Source: Compostibacter hankyongensis (lineage in GTDB: Bacteria > Bacteroidota > Bacteroidia > Chitinophagales > Chitinophagaceae). From it: a stretch of 64,000 bases of DNA. Within the stretch, counting starts at the first letter, position 1, and each line of letters begins with the position of its first letter. The translations under genes and the position numbers were made by a program. Below are positions 9,108-19,100 of this stretch, in pieces. Under the pieces are notes generated by a model. The model ran no database searches. It worked only from the letters and a program-made list of their open reading frames with translations, and was not told the origin of the DNA. Where the stretch lies: positions 558,001-622,000 of the forward strand of contig NZ_BAABFN010000002.1 of the NCBI RefSeq assembly GCF_039541075.1. Direction: 5' to 3'.

Positions 9108-9995
9108 TCACTGATAGGTAGGGCAGTTCAGGGAGCGCAGGGCCCCGCCGTAGCGGCCGCTGCCCAGGTTAAAGGTAACGGTCAGGCCTGCAAAATAATA
9201 CCAGTCCTTGTGTTTGGGAGAACCCCGGAAAGAACCGTCGGCTGGATAGGGATCGTTTTCGTGGCCGGGCAATTCCTTGGTACGCCATGCAAAATAGGCG
9301 GCGTTGGCGCCCCGCTCTTTCTCCAGCACATTTCTGTCGACATAGGTATTGCTGACATCGTCCAGATAGTCCGTAAATGTCTTCCGCAGGCTCAGCTCCG
9401 CCCCGATATTGATCTGGTCGTTAATCGCATATTTGACGCCGACGCCGAAGGGGATAGACAGCTGGGTCAGCTTATAGGGATCACGGTCCGGGTATTCGCT
9501 CAGCCCCTGCCCTTCGGTGCTCAGCGGCTGCAGGTAGACTTTGTTGGACAGGCTGTCCGCCGTATAGGGGTTGAAGTGATAAACCCCGATGCCGGCAAAG
9601 ACATAGGGGGTAAACCTTCTTTCGGTAATATCCATGAAATTATATTCGGCCAGCAGCTGAAAATCGGATACAAAGGTCTTGAAATCGAGGTTACGCAGGC
9701 GGGTGCTACCGCTGGAAGAATGGCGGTCGGCTCCCGAAAGGGTGGTAAAGGTGGCCCCCAGGCGTACATCCAGTCCCTTGTACACATATTTCCGGAACAA
9801 GGCCCCCACGGCCAGGTGCGACTCGTCGAGGTTGATGCGTTCTCCCTGCAGGTCGCCGTTGTAGGTGCTCATGCCGAGAAAAGCGCCCAGCTCCATACCG
9901 CCCTGGGCATATAACCCGGTACAAAAAGCAAACAGCAGGCCAAGGGTGAAAATTACTTTCTTCAAGGTGTAAGGATTTAAAGTTTTCCGGCCCAT
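9108..9995 (-). CDS. Outer-membrane beta-barrel protein, DUF6089-like
   Basis: Predicted eight-strand-type outer-membrane barrel of unknown role. The 295-aa product has a signal peptide ending in GLYAQ and opens with ELGAFLGMSTYNGDL, the usual first strand of DUF6089 proteins. Alternating hydrophobic/polar strands follow, including YVFAGIGVYHFNPY and IPFGVGVKYAI, with a last strand near WYYFAGLTVTFNLG. A basic extension precedes the signal hydrophobic core. It is the first of two minus-strand genes with the 920-aa secreted protein 27 bases downstream, suggesting an envelope pair. Confidence 0.75.
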   Translation of the reverse strand: MGRKTLNPYTLKKVIFTLGLLFAFCTGLYAQGGMELGAFLGMSTYNGDLQGERINLDESHLAVGALFRKYVYKGLDVRLGATFTTLSGADRHSSSGSTRLRNLDFKTFVSDFQLLAEYNFMDITERRFTPYVFAGIGVYHFNPYTADSLSNKVYLQPLSTEGQGLSEYPDRDPYKLTQLSIPFGVGVKYAINDQINIGAELSLRKTFTDYLDDVSNTYVDRNVLEKERGANAAYFAWRTKELPGHENDPYPADGSFRGSPKHKDWYYFAGLTVTFNLGSGRYGGALRSLNCPTYQ

Positions 9996-10090
9996 AAAAT
10001 AACGAAAAATCAGGGAGAAAAGTATGGATCGGGCGACAAAGGCGCCGGAAAGCGGTCATTCGCCGGGCAGAAAAAGCGGTCCGGGGCTCG

Positions 10091-10567
10091 TTAGGATTCC
10101 GCTTTTTTCAGGATCGCGATCTGCCCGGCGTGATAGATATCGTGGTGAATGACCCCCTGGATCAGCTGGCGGAAATCATAGTTACGTCCCGGCACCTGAG
10201 TGTCGAGCAGCGTGTCATCTGCTTGTTCCAGCCCCGCGATAATCTGCTGCTGACCGCTTTCCAGCGCTTCCAGCAGCATGGGCCAGGCTTTTTCCGGGTC
10301 CGGGTGTGTACGGGTCCAGTCAAAGCTCTCCGTTTGCGCTATGGCAAACCGGGCGTCGCCTTGCAGACGCCTGTTCAGGAACTCACGCCAGCCCACCAGA
10401 TGCGCGAGCAGCTCAGCAATAGCGTGCCTGCCGGGCAGCGGCCTGGCAAAGGCGATATCCGGGGTGATGTCCCCGAGGATTTTGGTTACAGAGTCGCCAT
10501 ACCAGGGATCGCCCGCATAGGTGTTCTGCAGGTCATGAATGAGATGGCGGATCTGGAGGTTTGGCAT
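10091..10567 (-). CDS. DinB-family metalloprotein
   Basis: DinB-like four-helix bundle; many members are divalent-metal-dependent thiol or small-molecule transferases and many have unknown substrates. The 158-aa product carries the expected histidines, one in the helix with ELLAHLVGW and two in the C-terminal HHDIYHAGQ. The ORF extends further upstream to 10684, but the extra residues are proline-rich and unlike the family, so I start at the ATG at 10567. It appears monocistronic: 95 bases separate it from the DUF6089 gene and 139 from the gene upstream. Confidence 0.85.
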   Translation of the reverse strand: MPNLQIRHLIHDLQNTYAGDPWYGDSVTKILGDITPDIAFARPLPGRHAIAELLAHLVGWREFLNRRLQGDARFAIAQTESFDWTRTHPDPEKAWPMLLEALESGQQQIIAGLEQADDTLLDTQVPGRNYDFRQLIQGVIHHDIYHAGQIAILKKAES

Positions 10568-10706
10568 GAGAACAGTTATGACCGGATATTCCGGAGCAGG
10601 AAAAAGTACCCGCCGGGAACTTACCGGAATATCCGCTAAAAAGATATCTTCAGCCGGGGGCGGAATATTACCCTGAACGGGCAAAGAGAAAACAATACAG
10701 AAAGGC

Positions 10707-11105
10707 CTATTCGATAAAAACCTTGGTCATGCCATGGTAATGATGCTGCAGCTCGTGGACCGTCAGCCCGTCCGTGATATCACGGTCATGCTCTCCGTGG
10801 CAGCTCAGGTTAATGAGATTATCATTGCCCCGTTTCCGGTATTTCAGCGTAAAGGGACCATGGGTATATGCCTGCCCTTCCCCGTCCTGTACGGGAGCTT
10901 CGCTGCGTTCAAAGCCGAGACGGAACAGCCATGTCTCGGTCAGCGGTATGGGCTGCATATCTTTTGCCTCATACCAGAAAATTTCCCCGCCGATATCCAC
11001 CCCCGCTTTTTCCATGCCGATCTTATCCACTTCTCCTTCCGTTATTCTGCCTTCGTTGGGTACCAGTACCCAATCACCTTCCCTGACTTCATTTAGGTGT
11101 TGCAT
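10707..11105 (-). CDS. Small conserved-looking protein of unknown function
   Basis: Not assigned to a family. The 132-aa product is acidic and has no signal peptide. It opens with a short SH3-like or regulator-binding stretch (VREGDWVLVPNEG). Its C-terminus reads VHELQHHYHGMTK, which is like the VHQLQNLYFALTG ending of small proteins often seen in Bacteroidota mobile or accessory DNA. That likeness is from memory and is not proof. Codon use looks like that of its neighbours. It stands alone, 139 bases before dinB. It is probably real because the frame is open from a good ATG. Confidence 0.6.
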   Translation of the reverse strand: MQHLNEVREGDWVLVPNEGRITEGEVDKIGMEKAGVDIGGEIFWYEAKDMQPIPLTETWLFRLGFERSEAPVQDGEGQAYTHGPFTLKYRKRGNDNLINLSCHGEHDRDITDGLTVHELQHHYHGMTKVFIE

Positions 11106-11180
11106 AAGCGCTTTTTATTCCGTGAACAGATATTTAAATATCGGAATAAGTTTTCAATTTTCAAAACCTCACAAGCGCTC

Positions 11181-11257
11181 TTTACTCCTTTTACCTTTTA
11201 CCCTTCTCCTTTTACCTTTTACCTTTTACCTTTTACCTTTTACCTTTCACCTCCCTT
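11181..11257 (-). repeat. Heptanucleotide tandem array (sense unit GTAAAAG)
   Basis: About eleven consecutive 7-base units, mostly CTTTTAC on the plus strand (seven exact copies, four variants). Read along the minus-strand gene it is G/A-rich. The TAA stop of the upstream gene at 11240-11242 lies inside one unit, so the array enters the coding region. There are no spacers, so it is not a CRISPR array. Confidence 0.95.
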
Positions 11258-13423
11258 CTCCACCACGTTTAGATAACGGGCCATCCAGTAAGGCAGCAGG
11301 TATTCGGCGCCGGTGAGGGCTGTCCTGCCTCCGTCTCCCCCGTCCAGGTTAAAGGCGTTTGCATTAAAGCGGGCGACGGGCAGCTCGCCGGGCGGCAGCA
11401 CCTCCTCCGTATACTGGTTCCGGAATCCGGGGTCCTGCCGCAGCGTAATGTCTTTCCGGAATGAATTTTTTACGGTCCATCGTATACGGTCCATCGCAAA
11501 TTCCCGGAGGTACCAGAGGGTGGCGGCCTTGTCAAAAGAGCCTTCCGTAGCAAGGGTGACCAGGTTCCATACCGGGTTCTTTTCCGGCCGTTCGATCTGC
11601 CAGTGCCGCCGGATGGTCCCGGCATACTGCCGCTGCAGCGCTTTCGTAAAGGCATAACGGTACAGCACCCAGTAGCTCAGAAAGGCCATCTCGTCGTCGG
11701 AGTGATTCCAGTGTCCGTTGCCCATGTCATGCCCCCGGTATGTATATCCGGGAGTAGCCCTGATCCGGTACGGATCGATCAGGATATTGCGGAGATACCC
11801 GTATCGATCCATCAGCCGGGTCGCTTCCTTTTTGTAGAGCTCTCTGCCGGTGAGGGCATAGCCCAGCTGCAGCCCGGCGATAAGGGTAATGCTGCCCAGC
11901 CGGCGGTCGCCGATCGTTTCGGGATAGCTGTTGATATACTCCGGGTTCCACCGTCCCCAAAGGGTGGGCTGACCGTCGGCATCCACCAGATAATAATTGT
12001 GGGCGACGATATGGGTGAGGATCTTATCGATGAAGTCCGCTACCCTTTTTTTCTCCGCGGCCGTTTTGGCCACAAACTGATCCATCAGGGCGGCCACAAA
12101 GATGTACCCGACAAATTCGTCGCTGCTGGTGGTGCCTTTCCATTCCCAGCCGCTGTCCGGCGAGGGACGCCAGGCCGCGGGGTCCGACACCTTATAGCCG
12201 CTCCGTTCAAAGGTTCGCGCCGGAAAGCCCCTGACGCTGGTTACGGAAATCAGCCGCTCGTAGGCGGCAAAGGACTCCCAGGCATACCTTGCAGCTTCTT
12301 CCTCCCCGGTCACCGCATAGCGAAAAGCCTGGCTGCCCAGATAAAAGGCGGTCCACAGCCCGTCGTTGTCGGTATCGATCATCTCCGCCGTGGAGAGGTC
12401 GCCCGGCGTCTTCAGCCGCAGCTCGGCCAGCAACCCATAGCGGATATGCCGCTTTCTTATCTCCCGCTGAAAATACTGCGCTTTCTGCAGCAGGGTCTGC
12501 CGGATAAAACGGATCTCGTTCAGGGCGGTGCCCGTCAGCAGGTAGATATTGCCCCGGCTGTCCGCCGCCAGGTCCTCTACCGCCTCGTCGTTCAGCCATC
12601 TTTCAGAGGCATAGTAGCGGAACCTGCCCGGCCCGTCGTCCATAAAAGCCCCCCGGGAGGTACCCGCCCAGCATTTTCCGCCGGCGATCATCAGCCGGCG
12701 TATATCCGGCACCGGTACCCGGGTCTGCAGCGCCAGGCTGGTATCGCCGGTAACCCGGCTGATGCCGTAATATCCTCCGGCGGTGCCGATGAGGATATCC
12801 TTGCCGCGGACGGCAAAGGCCTGCAGGTTTTTGCCGTGGTGTAGCGCTTTTAGTTTTTTATCCGACAATCTATATACTGAATTATTACTCAGTGCATAAT
12901 ATTCATTTTTATAAACCAGGATATCAAGCAGCGGCTCCGGCGGGGCGGCGATTTCCGTAAGACGGCCATCCCGGTATATCCCTGCGGCATGATCGCCGGT
13001 CAGCAACACGCTTCCGTCAGCCGCCACGGCCATACGGGAAAAGCGGCCGGGAGGCAGCATCCCGAAAGGCGTTCCCGCCCGGGCATTGCTCAGGAACCGG
13101 TCTTCATACAGGTAATACAGGCTGCCGGTGCTGTCCTGCAGGGCAATATCCACGGGTACCTTTCCGGCCAGCGGGCGGTATAGCAGATCCTTCACCAGCC
13201 GGCGGCCGCTGATCCGGTAAAGACCGCTGTCGCCCAGCACATGCACATTGTCGTCCCCGTCTACCAACACTTTGGTCAGGCGGCCTGCGCCGGGTGTGTT
13301 GTCCGGATAATACTTTACCGAAACCGGCTGCAGAAAGACGGTATCGGGATCAGGACCGCCGGCCACAGCAACGCGGCAAACGGCACAGCAAAGCAATAGG
13401 ATAATGATACGGTTCCTTGTCAT
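11240..13423 (-). CDS. Secreted two-domain protein: beta-propeller plus (alpha/alpha) barrel-like domain
   Basis: Function unknown; probably acts on the locus A glycan. The 727-aa product has a Sec signal (about 1-21). Residues about 30-310 contain propeller-like blades with repeated aspartate/glycine turns (VDGDDNVHVLGDSGLYRI, AVAADGSVLLTGDHAAGIYRDG), as in two-component-regulator propellers. From about 320 the sequence turns helical with Trp/Tyr/His-rich loops (TDNDGLWTAFYLGSQAF, GNGHWNHSDDEMAF) like six-hairpin glycosidases or epimerases. No family catalytic signature was recognised. It is the last gene of the minus-strand set after the sialidase-like gene (10-base gap), and its final codons and stop fall in a heptad array. 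Confidence 0.65.
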   Translation of the reverse strand: MTRNRIIILLLCCAVCRVAVAGGPDPDTVFLQPVSVKYYPDNTPGAGRLTKVLVDGDDNVHVLGDSGLYRISGRRLVKDLLYRPLAGKVPVDIALQDSTGSLYYLYEDRFLSNARAGTPFGMLPPGRFSRMAVAADGSVLLTGDHAAGIYRDGRLTEIAAPPEPLLDILVYKNEYYALSNNSVYRLSDKKLKALHHGKNLQAFAVRGKDILIGTAGGYYGISRVTGDTSLALQTRVPVPDIRRLMIAGGKCWAGTSRGAFMDDGPGRFRYYASERWLNDEAVEDLAADSRGNIYLLTGTALNEIRFIRQTLLQKAQYFQREIRKRHIRYGLLAELRLKTPGDLSTAEMIDTDNDGLWTAFYLGSQAFRYAVTGEEEAARYAWESFAAYERLISVTSVRGFPARTFERSGYKVSDPAAWRPSPDSGWEWKGTTSSDEFVGYIFVAALMDQFVAKTAAEKKRVADFIDKILTHIVAHNYYLVDADGQPTLWGRWNPEYINSYPETIGDRRLGSITLIAGLQLGYALTGRELYKKEATRLMDRYGYLRNILIDPYRIRATPGYTYRGHDMGNGHWNHSDDEMAFLSYWVLYRYAFTKALQRQYAGTIRRHWQIERPEKNPVWNLVTLATEGSFDKAATLWYLREFAMDRIRWTVKNSFRKDITLRQDPGFRNQYTEEVLPPGELPVARFNANAFNLDGGDGGRTALTGAEYLLPYWMARYLNVVEKGGER

Positions 13424-13433
13424 GGGCTTGTAC

Positions 13434-14627
13434 TTAACGGGTCAGCTTTTCCGGATCCGCTACGGCATGCCGGATGGATTCCCGGTGCGGCACGGGATTG
13501 AAGGAATAGGTCATGTGCAGCAGCCCGTCCGGAGTTTGAATCAGCGCGGGATAGGAAAAGCTACCTTGTCCGGGCGGATGATCCTCGACGGGTATTTTCC
13601 AGCGCCAGGTCTTTCCTTCGTCGTCCGACAGGTAGAGACTGAGCCGGTAACGGCCATCGTCCGCATCATTGAGCAGCAGCGCCCATTTTCCATCCTGCAG
13701 CACACAGGCGGCCACGCTGGCGGTGCTGGGTATATCGGTTTTCGCTGCCGCCGTCCAGCTCATCCCGCCGTCCCGCGACAGGCTTATCTGCATCCGCGAG
13801 GGGGCGTCCCCGTTATCCCGCATAAAAGCCACGATCGACCCATCCTTCCGCTGCGCGAGGGCGGGCTGCACATTGCCCCGGCCCACGATGGGAAGACCGG
13901 CCTTCCAGGAAGTCCCGTCGTCGTCCGATATGGCCACCAGCGACAGGTTGAACCCATCCGAATAAAGGGGAAGCAGGATCCGGTCATCCGGCAGCAGCAG
14001 GGGCCGGATGCGGGTCATCCAGCCCAGGCTGCGCTTGGCAGGATCCTGACTGGCCGTGATGATCATATCGTCGTACCGCGGTGCATAAGTGCCCCAGCCC
14101 GCTCCGGTTCCCGGTAGCGCTTTCAAACGTTCCTCCACAGCGGAGGCGAACCGGTCATCCGGCTTCAGCAGGATATTATCCTGCCAACTCCAAACTGGTT
14201 TTCCGTCCTTTGCAAAGTTTGTTGCCGTTTTATATTTAAGCAGGGAATATTCCCAGCGGTTGGCCAATACCGCGATCCAGACGAGGAAAAGCTTTCCGTG
14301 ATGGTTCAGGAAAAGCACCGGGTTGCAGTCCGGCAGACCCGGGGTATCCGCCAGGAGGAACGGCTTGCTCCAGGTTGTTTTTCCCTTTTGCAGGAGGGCG
14401 CCCATGATCTTTACGTCATCCGCCTTGCGCTCGCCGCTTCCCTGAAACCACGCGGCCAGCAGGTCACCGTTGGGGAGGCTTACCATGCTGCTGCCATGCG
14501 CATGCTGTTCCTGCAGCGGGAAGATGAGGGTGCCGGTGATGCCGGCGGGAGGAGTACGCAGCCCTTGTGCGTCTGCCGATAGCCGGACGGTGAAAAAAAG
14601 CAAAAAAAGAACAATCAACCTTCTCAT
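13434..14627 (-). CDS. BNR-repeat sialidase-like exo-glycosidase
   Basis: Six-bladed propeller of the sialidase superfamily. The 397-aa product has a Sec signal ending near SADAQ. Asp-box motifs are visible in SDDDGTSWKAG, SRDGGMSWTAA and SDDEGKTWRW. An N-terminal blade reads HAHGSSMVSLPNGDLLAAWFQGSGE. The FRIP arginine motif of true sialidases is not evident, so sialic acid is not a safe substrate; this PF13088-like group is common in plant-glycan loci. I start at the ATG at 14627, because residues upstream of it would precede the signal peptide. It lies 20 bases after the SusD-like gene. Confidence 0.75.
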   Translation of the reverse strand: MRRLIVLFLLFFTVRLSADAQGLRTPPAGITGTLIFPLQEQHAHGSSMVSLPNGDLLAAWFQGSGERKADDVKIMGALLQKGKTTWSKPFLLADTPGLPDCNPVLFLNHHGKLFLVWIAVLANRWEYSLLKYKTATNFAKDGKPVWSWQDNILLKPDDRFASAVEERLKALPGTGAGWGTYAPRYDDMIITASQDPAKRSLGWMTRIRPLLLPDDRILLPLYSDGFNLSLVAISDDDGTSWKAGLPIVGRGNVQPALAQRKDGSIVAFMRDNGDAPSRMQISLSRDGGMSWTAAAKTDIPSTASVAACVLQDGKWALLLNDADDGRYRLSLYLSDDEGKTWRWKIPVEDHPPGQGSFSYPALIQTPDGLLHMTYSFNPVPHRESIRHAVADPEKLTR

Positions 14628-14647
14628 TTTCAATAAAAAACCTCCTT

Positions 14648-16150
14648 TTATTTCAAGTACCACATTTTTGTGTTCCGGGTATCTTCGCCGAAGACGGCTA
14701 TGGCTTTATCATAGGCTTCCCGGTTGAGGTTTCTTTCATTATCGGGATAGATAAACCGGTAGGGAATATTGTGCTGGGAGGCTGCCGGTCCGATGCGGGA
14801 ATTGAAGTCCAGGATATCGCCGGTACGCCGGTAGTCGAACCAGCCTTCGGGCCCTTTGAGGAAAAGGGCCGCCCATTTCTGCCCGATGAGCTGCTTGAGC
14901 GTGCCGTCGTATTTTACCGCAGGCTGGTCATAATAATGGGCATCGTCGGCTTCCCGGCTTACCCCCCAATAGTCCATGGCGGCTTTTATACCTTTATAAT
15001 ACAGCGATTCGGCTGTTTCCCCGGGCACGTTCACCCCGTTCTGCTGCGCTGCCTCCGCCAGGATAAAGCACACTTCCGGATAGGTCATGAGACTGGCCCT
15101 GACGGCCGCGTCCTGATCCTTATAAAACAGGTCCAGCGCCAGGGTGGAGATATGCTCATCGCCCCCGTTATAGTCGTACGGGGAATTGATGGCATTGGGA
15201 ACCCCGACGTAAGGGTGATGATCCACCGTAGCCTGGGCGGGATCGCCGGTGGTCTTGTCGACCAGCATAGGGAGACGGGGATCGTTCCGCTGCTGGAGAA
15301 AGTCTACAAACTCCTTGCTCGGCTTACGCTTGATAAATTCTGCAAAAGGATCGGTAAGGTTGCCCCCTCCGCCGGTGGGACCGCCGGGCCATTTGAAGGT
15401 ACCTACATAGGGCACTTCAGCGTTGTCTCCGTTTCCGGTGAAGATGGGGTATTTTTCCGGATGGGACACGATCTCCTGGATCTGCGGTATGGCATCGGTA
15501 TATTTCTTGGCGCAGCGCAGGAGCAGTCTCAGCCGGAGGGAGTTGGCCAGCTTCTGCCAGCCTTCCTTGCTGCCCTGGTAAAGCGCATCGTTATTTTCAT
15601 CGATGTCCCCGGTAGCGGTGTCCAGCCGGTTATTGGCCTCCTCCAGCTTCTTCAGCAGGTCGGGATAGATATCCTCCTGTTTGTCATATTGGGGATGGAC
15701 TATTTCTTTGTCGCCGGAGAGCTGCAGGGCTTCCAAATAAGGTATATCACCCCAGCGGTCGGTGATGTAAGCAAAGTTGAAGACCTCGAGTATATCGGCA
15801 ACGGCTACGTACTGGTCAGCTTTTTCCGTTTCTGCGATATCCCGCAATTCTTTGACCGTAGTCAGCCGCAGGTAATCGGCGTCCCAGCTGCCGGCATCCC
15901 AGCCCCAGGTATCGTTGCCTTCGTTCCGCACCATGGTGATGTACCGGCCTGCGGAAGCCGGCTCATCCATATAAGCCGATTTCTGATAATCATAGGCGGT
16001 GGAAACGATGGCTTTGGTCATATAAAAGATGTCCCTGGTGGTCCTTGCGTTGTTGGGGTCGGTGTTCATGTCATCGAAGTTGCCCGTACAGGAGGACAGG
16101 GCAAGCACAACGATGAGGGAAGAGCCAGAAATTATTTTTCCGGATATCAT
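14648..16150 (-). CDS. SusD-like_2 family glycan-binding lipoprotein
   Basis: Outer-membrane surface lipoprotein that lids the SusC channel and binds the glycan. The 500-aa product begins at the ATG at 16150 and has the lipobox ALSSC. It is followed by FDDMNTDPNNA, the hallmark of the SusD-like_2 (PF12771) branch, as distinct from the RagB/SusD branch found in loci B and C. The C-terminus is tyrosine- and asparagine-rich. It starts 11 bases after the susC stop and the sialidase-like gene starts 20 bases after its stop, so one transcript is likely. Confidence 0.9.
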   Translation of the reverse strand: MISGKIISGSSLIVVLALSSCTGNFDDMNTDPNNARTTRDIFYMTKAIVSTAYDYQKSAYMDEPASAGRYITMVRNEGNDTWGWDAGSWDADYLRLTTVKELRDIAETEKADQYVAVADILEVFNFAYITDRWGDIPYLEALQLSGDKEIVHPQYDKQEDIYPDLLKKLEEANNRLDTATGDIDENNDALYQGSKEGWQKLANSLRLRLLLRCAKKYTDAIPQIQEIVSHPEKYPIFTGNGDNAEVPYVGTFKWPGGPTGGGGNLTDPFAEFIKRKPSKEFVDFLQQRNDPRLPMLVDKTTGDPAQATVDHHPYVGVPNAINSPYDYNGGDEHISTLALDLFYKDQDAAVRASLMTYPEVCFILAEAAQQNGVNVPGETAESLYYKGIKAAMDYWGVSREADDAHYYDQPAVKYDGTLKQLIGQKWAALFLKGPEGWFDYRRTGDILDFNSRIGPAASQHNIPYRFIYPDNERNLNREAYDKAIAVFGEDTRNTKMWYLK

Positions 16151-16161
16151 GGTCTGTCGTT

Positions 16162-19100
16162 TTAGAAAGTAAGGCCTATTTTGAATCCGTATGAGCGGGT
16201 ATTGGGAAGGGTCCATCCGCCTACGCCGGGGGTAAAGGATCCATTCTGGATCACCATGGAGGTCTCCGGATCATACCCCACGTCGGCCACCGTCCAGCTG
16301 AAAAGGTTCCGGGCGATAAACCCTACTGAAATACCCGTAACCGGCACCCTTCCCAGCATCTTTTTGCTGAAGGTATAGGTGAGCGACACCTCCCTCAGCT
16401 TCACGTAGGTGGCGCTGAAGGTGGAGCGTGAAGGAAAATCCCAGTAGTAGCTGCCGTAATAAGATTCGGGATCCAGAATAGCGGTATTCTTTACAAATGA
16501 ACCGTCCGCCTGCTGTACATACCCATCGGTGATGCTGCCGTCGGTGCGTTGCCGGCCCTGGTCGTCCGTCCAGCTTAGTCCGCCCGATTGGGGGTCCCTG
16601 CCGGGCACGGTAATGGTGGTCCGCCCGTCGGAAAGCAGGTTTTTGGCCACATAGGAGAAAAACTGTCCTCCCTGCCGCCAGTCGAGCAGCGCGCTGAGGG
16701 TAAAGCCTTTGAAAGAGAAATTATTGGTAAAGCCGACCATGAAGTCCGGGTTATAATTCCCGATCTTTACCTTTTCGGTAGCATCCTGGTAGTTACCGGC
16801 ATCATCCAGCCAGGGTTGTCCTTTATAAGGACCGTCGGGAACCGTCATCCAGGTGGTACCGTAAAAGTCCCCTATCTCGTTGCCCTCGCTGACATAGAAG
16901 GTCACCCCTTCCGCACCGCCCAGCGATATCTGGCTGATCCCTTCCGTAAGCCGGACCACCTTGTTGTGGTTACGCGTAAAGTTGGCCGTGAGGTCCCACC
17001 TGAAGGCCCGGTCTACCGGCACGGCATTGAGGGATATCTCCACGCCTTCGTTGCTGATCTTGCCGGCGTTCACCGACTTGGAAGCATAGCCGGTAGCTGT
17101 GGTAACGGGGATGTTGAGATGCTGGTTGACGGTGTTGGTCCGGTACCAGGTAAAATCAACCCCGAGGCGGTCGGACAGGAAGCGCAGATCGGCGCCAAAC
17201 TCCACGGAGGTGCTGAGCTCCGGCTTCAGGTGGTTATTAGCGAGGCTTGACGAAATATTGGCGACATTCACGTTTCCCCATTCGGAAAGCGATACGGTAT
17301 TGTATAATTCGTAAGGGCCTACGTCATTACCCACGCGCGACCAGTTGGCGCGCAGCTTGGCAAAGGACAGCGTTTCGGTGCGGAACTTGAAGATATCGCT
17401 GATGACGGCGCTCAGGGAGGCGGAAGGATAGAAATAGGAACGGCTTTCCGCCGGCAGCGTGCTGGACCAGTCGTTCCGGGCCGTCAGGTCCAGGAAGACC
17501 ATGTTTTTGTAGGCCACCTGCCCCATGCCGTATACGCTGTTGATCCGTTTTTTCGACTTCCCTGCACCCGAGAGGTTTTGCACTGTCCCCGCCTTGGCGT
17601 TCCCGATGCTGTACAGCTTGGGCGAGACCAGCTCATTGGTGGACATGTGGATATTATTATAATGCTGGATCATCTGGTTGGCCCCCGCCGAAAGGGAGAC
17701 AAACCAGTCGCTGCTGACGTTTTTCTTATAGCTCAGCAGCACGTCGGTGTTCTGTTCGCTGAAAAACAGCTTTTCGAAGGCATAGGCGCCGTTGGGATAG
17801 CCGTCGGAGCTGAAGGCCTTCCGGCTCTCCCGGTCTTCGTTGTAGTAGTCGAGCCCGGTACGGCCCATGATGCTGAATTCCGGGGTAATGTCTACCGTAG
17901 CCTGCACATTCCCTGTAAGCCGGTCCCTTTTGAAGCCGTTGATGGATTCATAGGCCACGAAGTAAGGATTGTCGTTGCCGCCTGGCACGGGCGCATACTG
18001 CTGAAGACCTTCCTGGCCGGGCACCCAGTAATTGCGCAGCTTGCGGGTGTCCACGTTGGGCGTCAGGGTGTATACGATATTGTTCACGCTGCCCCGGTTG
18101 TAGGTGGGGCGGTTATCGGAACCGTTATTCGTATAAGCCACATTGGCGTTTACCCTGATGCCCGGGCGCAGGTTGTAGCCGGCGGCCAGGCTCAGGTTAT
18201 TCCGGGAAAGATCGGTATTGGGCACGATGCCCTTGTTTTGCATATTGCCGTAGGAAAGGCGGAAGTTGCCGTTGTTATTGGCCCCGGTCACCGCCACGCT
18301 GTTGGTGATCGTGGACCCGGTCCGGTAAAAATTCTTCACCCGGTCCGGGTAGGCCACCCAGGGTATCGGTACGGGGTTGCCGTCGGCGTCCAGGGGGCTG
18401 TCCCACTGTACCCGCTTGCTCCCGTCGTTGAGCCGGGGTCCCCAGGTGGCGTCGGAGATCACGTCGTCCGTTCCCGGCCGGTCTCCCGCCCCGAATACAT
18501 TCTGGAACTCCGGAAACTGCCAGGCTTTGTCGAACATGACGCTGGAGCTCACGTTTACGCCGATCCCCTTCTTGGCTTCCGAACCGTTTTTGGTAGTGAT
18601 CAGGATAACCCCGTTGCCGGCCCGGCTCCCGTAAAGCGCAGAGGCGGCGGCGCCCCGGAGCACCGAAACGGAGGCGATATCATCGGGGTTGATGTCCGAA
18701 ATAGGGTTGCCGTAGTCCACGATCTGGTTGTTGCCGCTGCCCCCGCCGAAGGGCTGGGAAGCGTTGCCATTGACGGCGTTGTTCATCGGCACCCCGTCCA
18801 GCACAATCAGGGGCTGGTCTTCGCCGTACAAGGTACGCTTGCCCCGGATGTTGATGAATACGCTGGCGCCGGGGTCGGGCGAGGTGCTGCGTATGTTCAC
18901 CCCCGCCACCTTGCCCGAGAGGGCGCTGACCATATTGGGGGCACGTACGTCGCTCACGGCCGAGCCGTTGAGCTGGGTTACGGAATAACCCAATGCCTTC
19001 TCCTCCCGCTTGATGCCCAGGGCGGTGATGACCACGTTGTCCAGGGACTTTGTTTCCCGGGAAAGCGTGACGTTGAGCTCCGTTTGGCCACCGACCGCTA

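Noticed and set aside
11181..11257. Possible CRISPR array
   Set aside because: Units are seven bases with no spacers and no cas genes in the window.
13434..14627. True sialidase (sialic acid release)
   Set aside because: Asp boxes are present but the FRIP arginine motif is not evident, and no sialic acid genes are seen.
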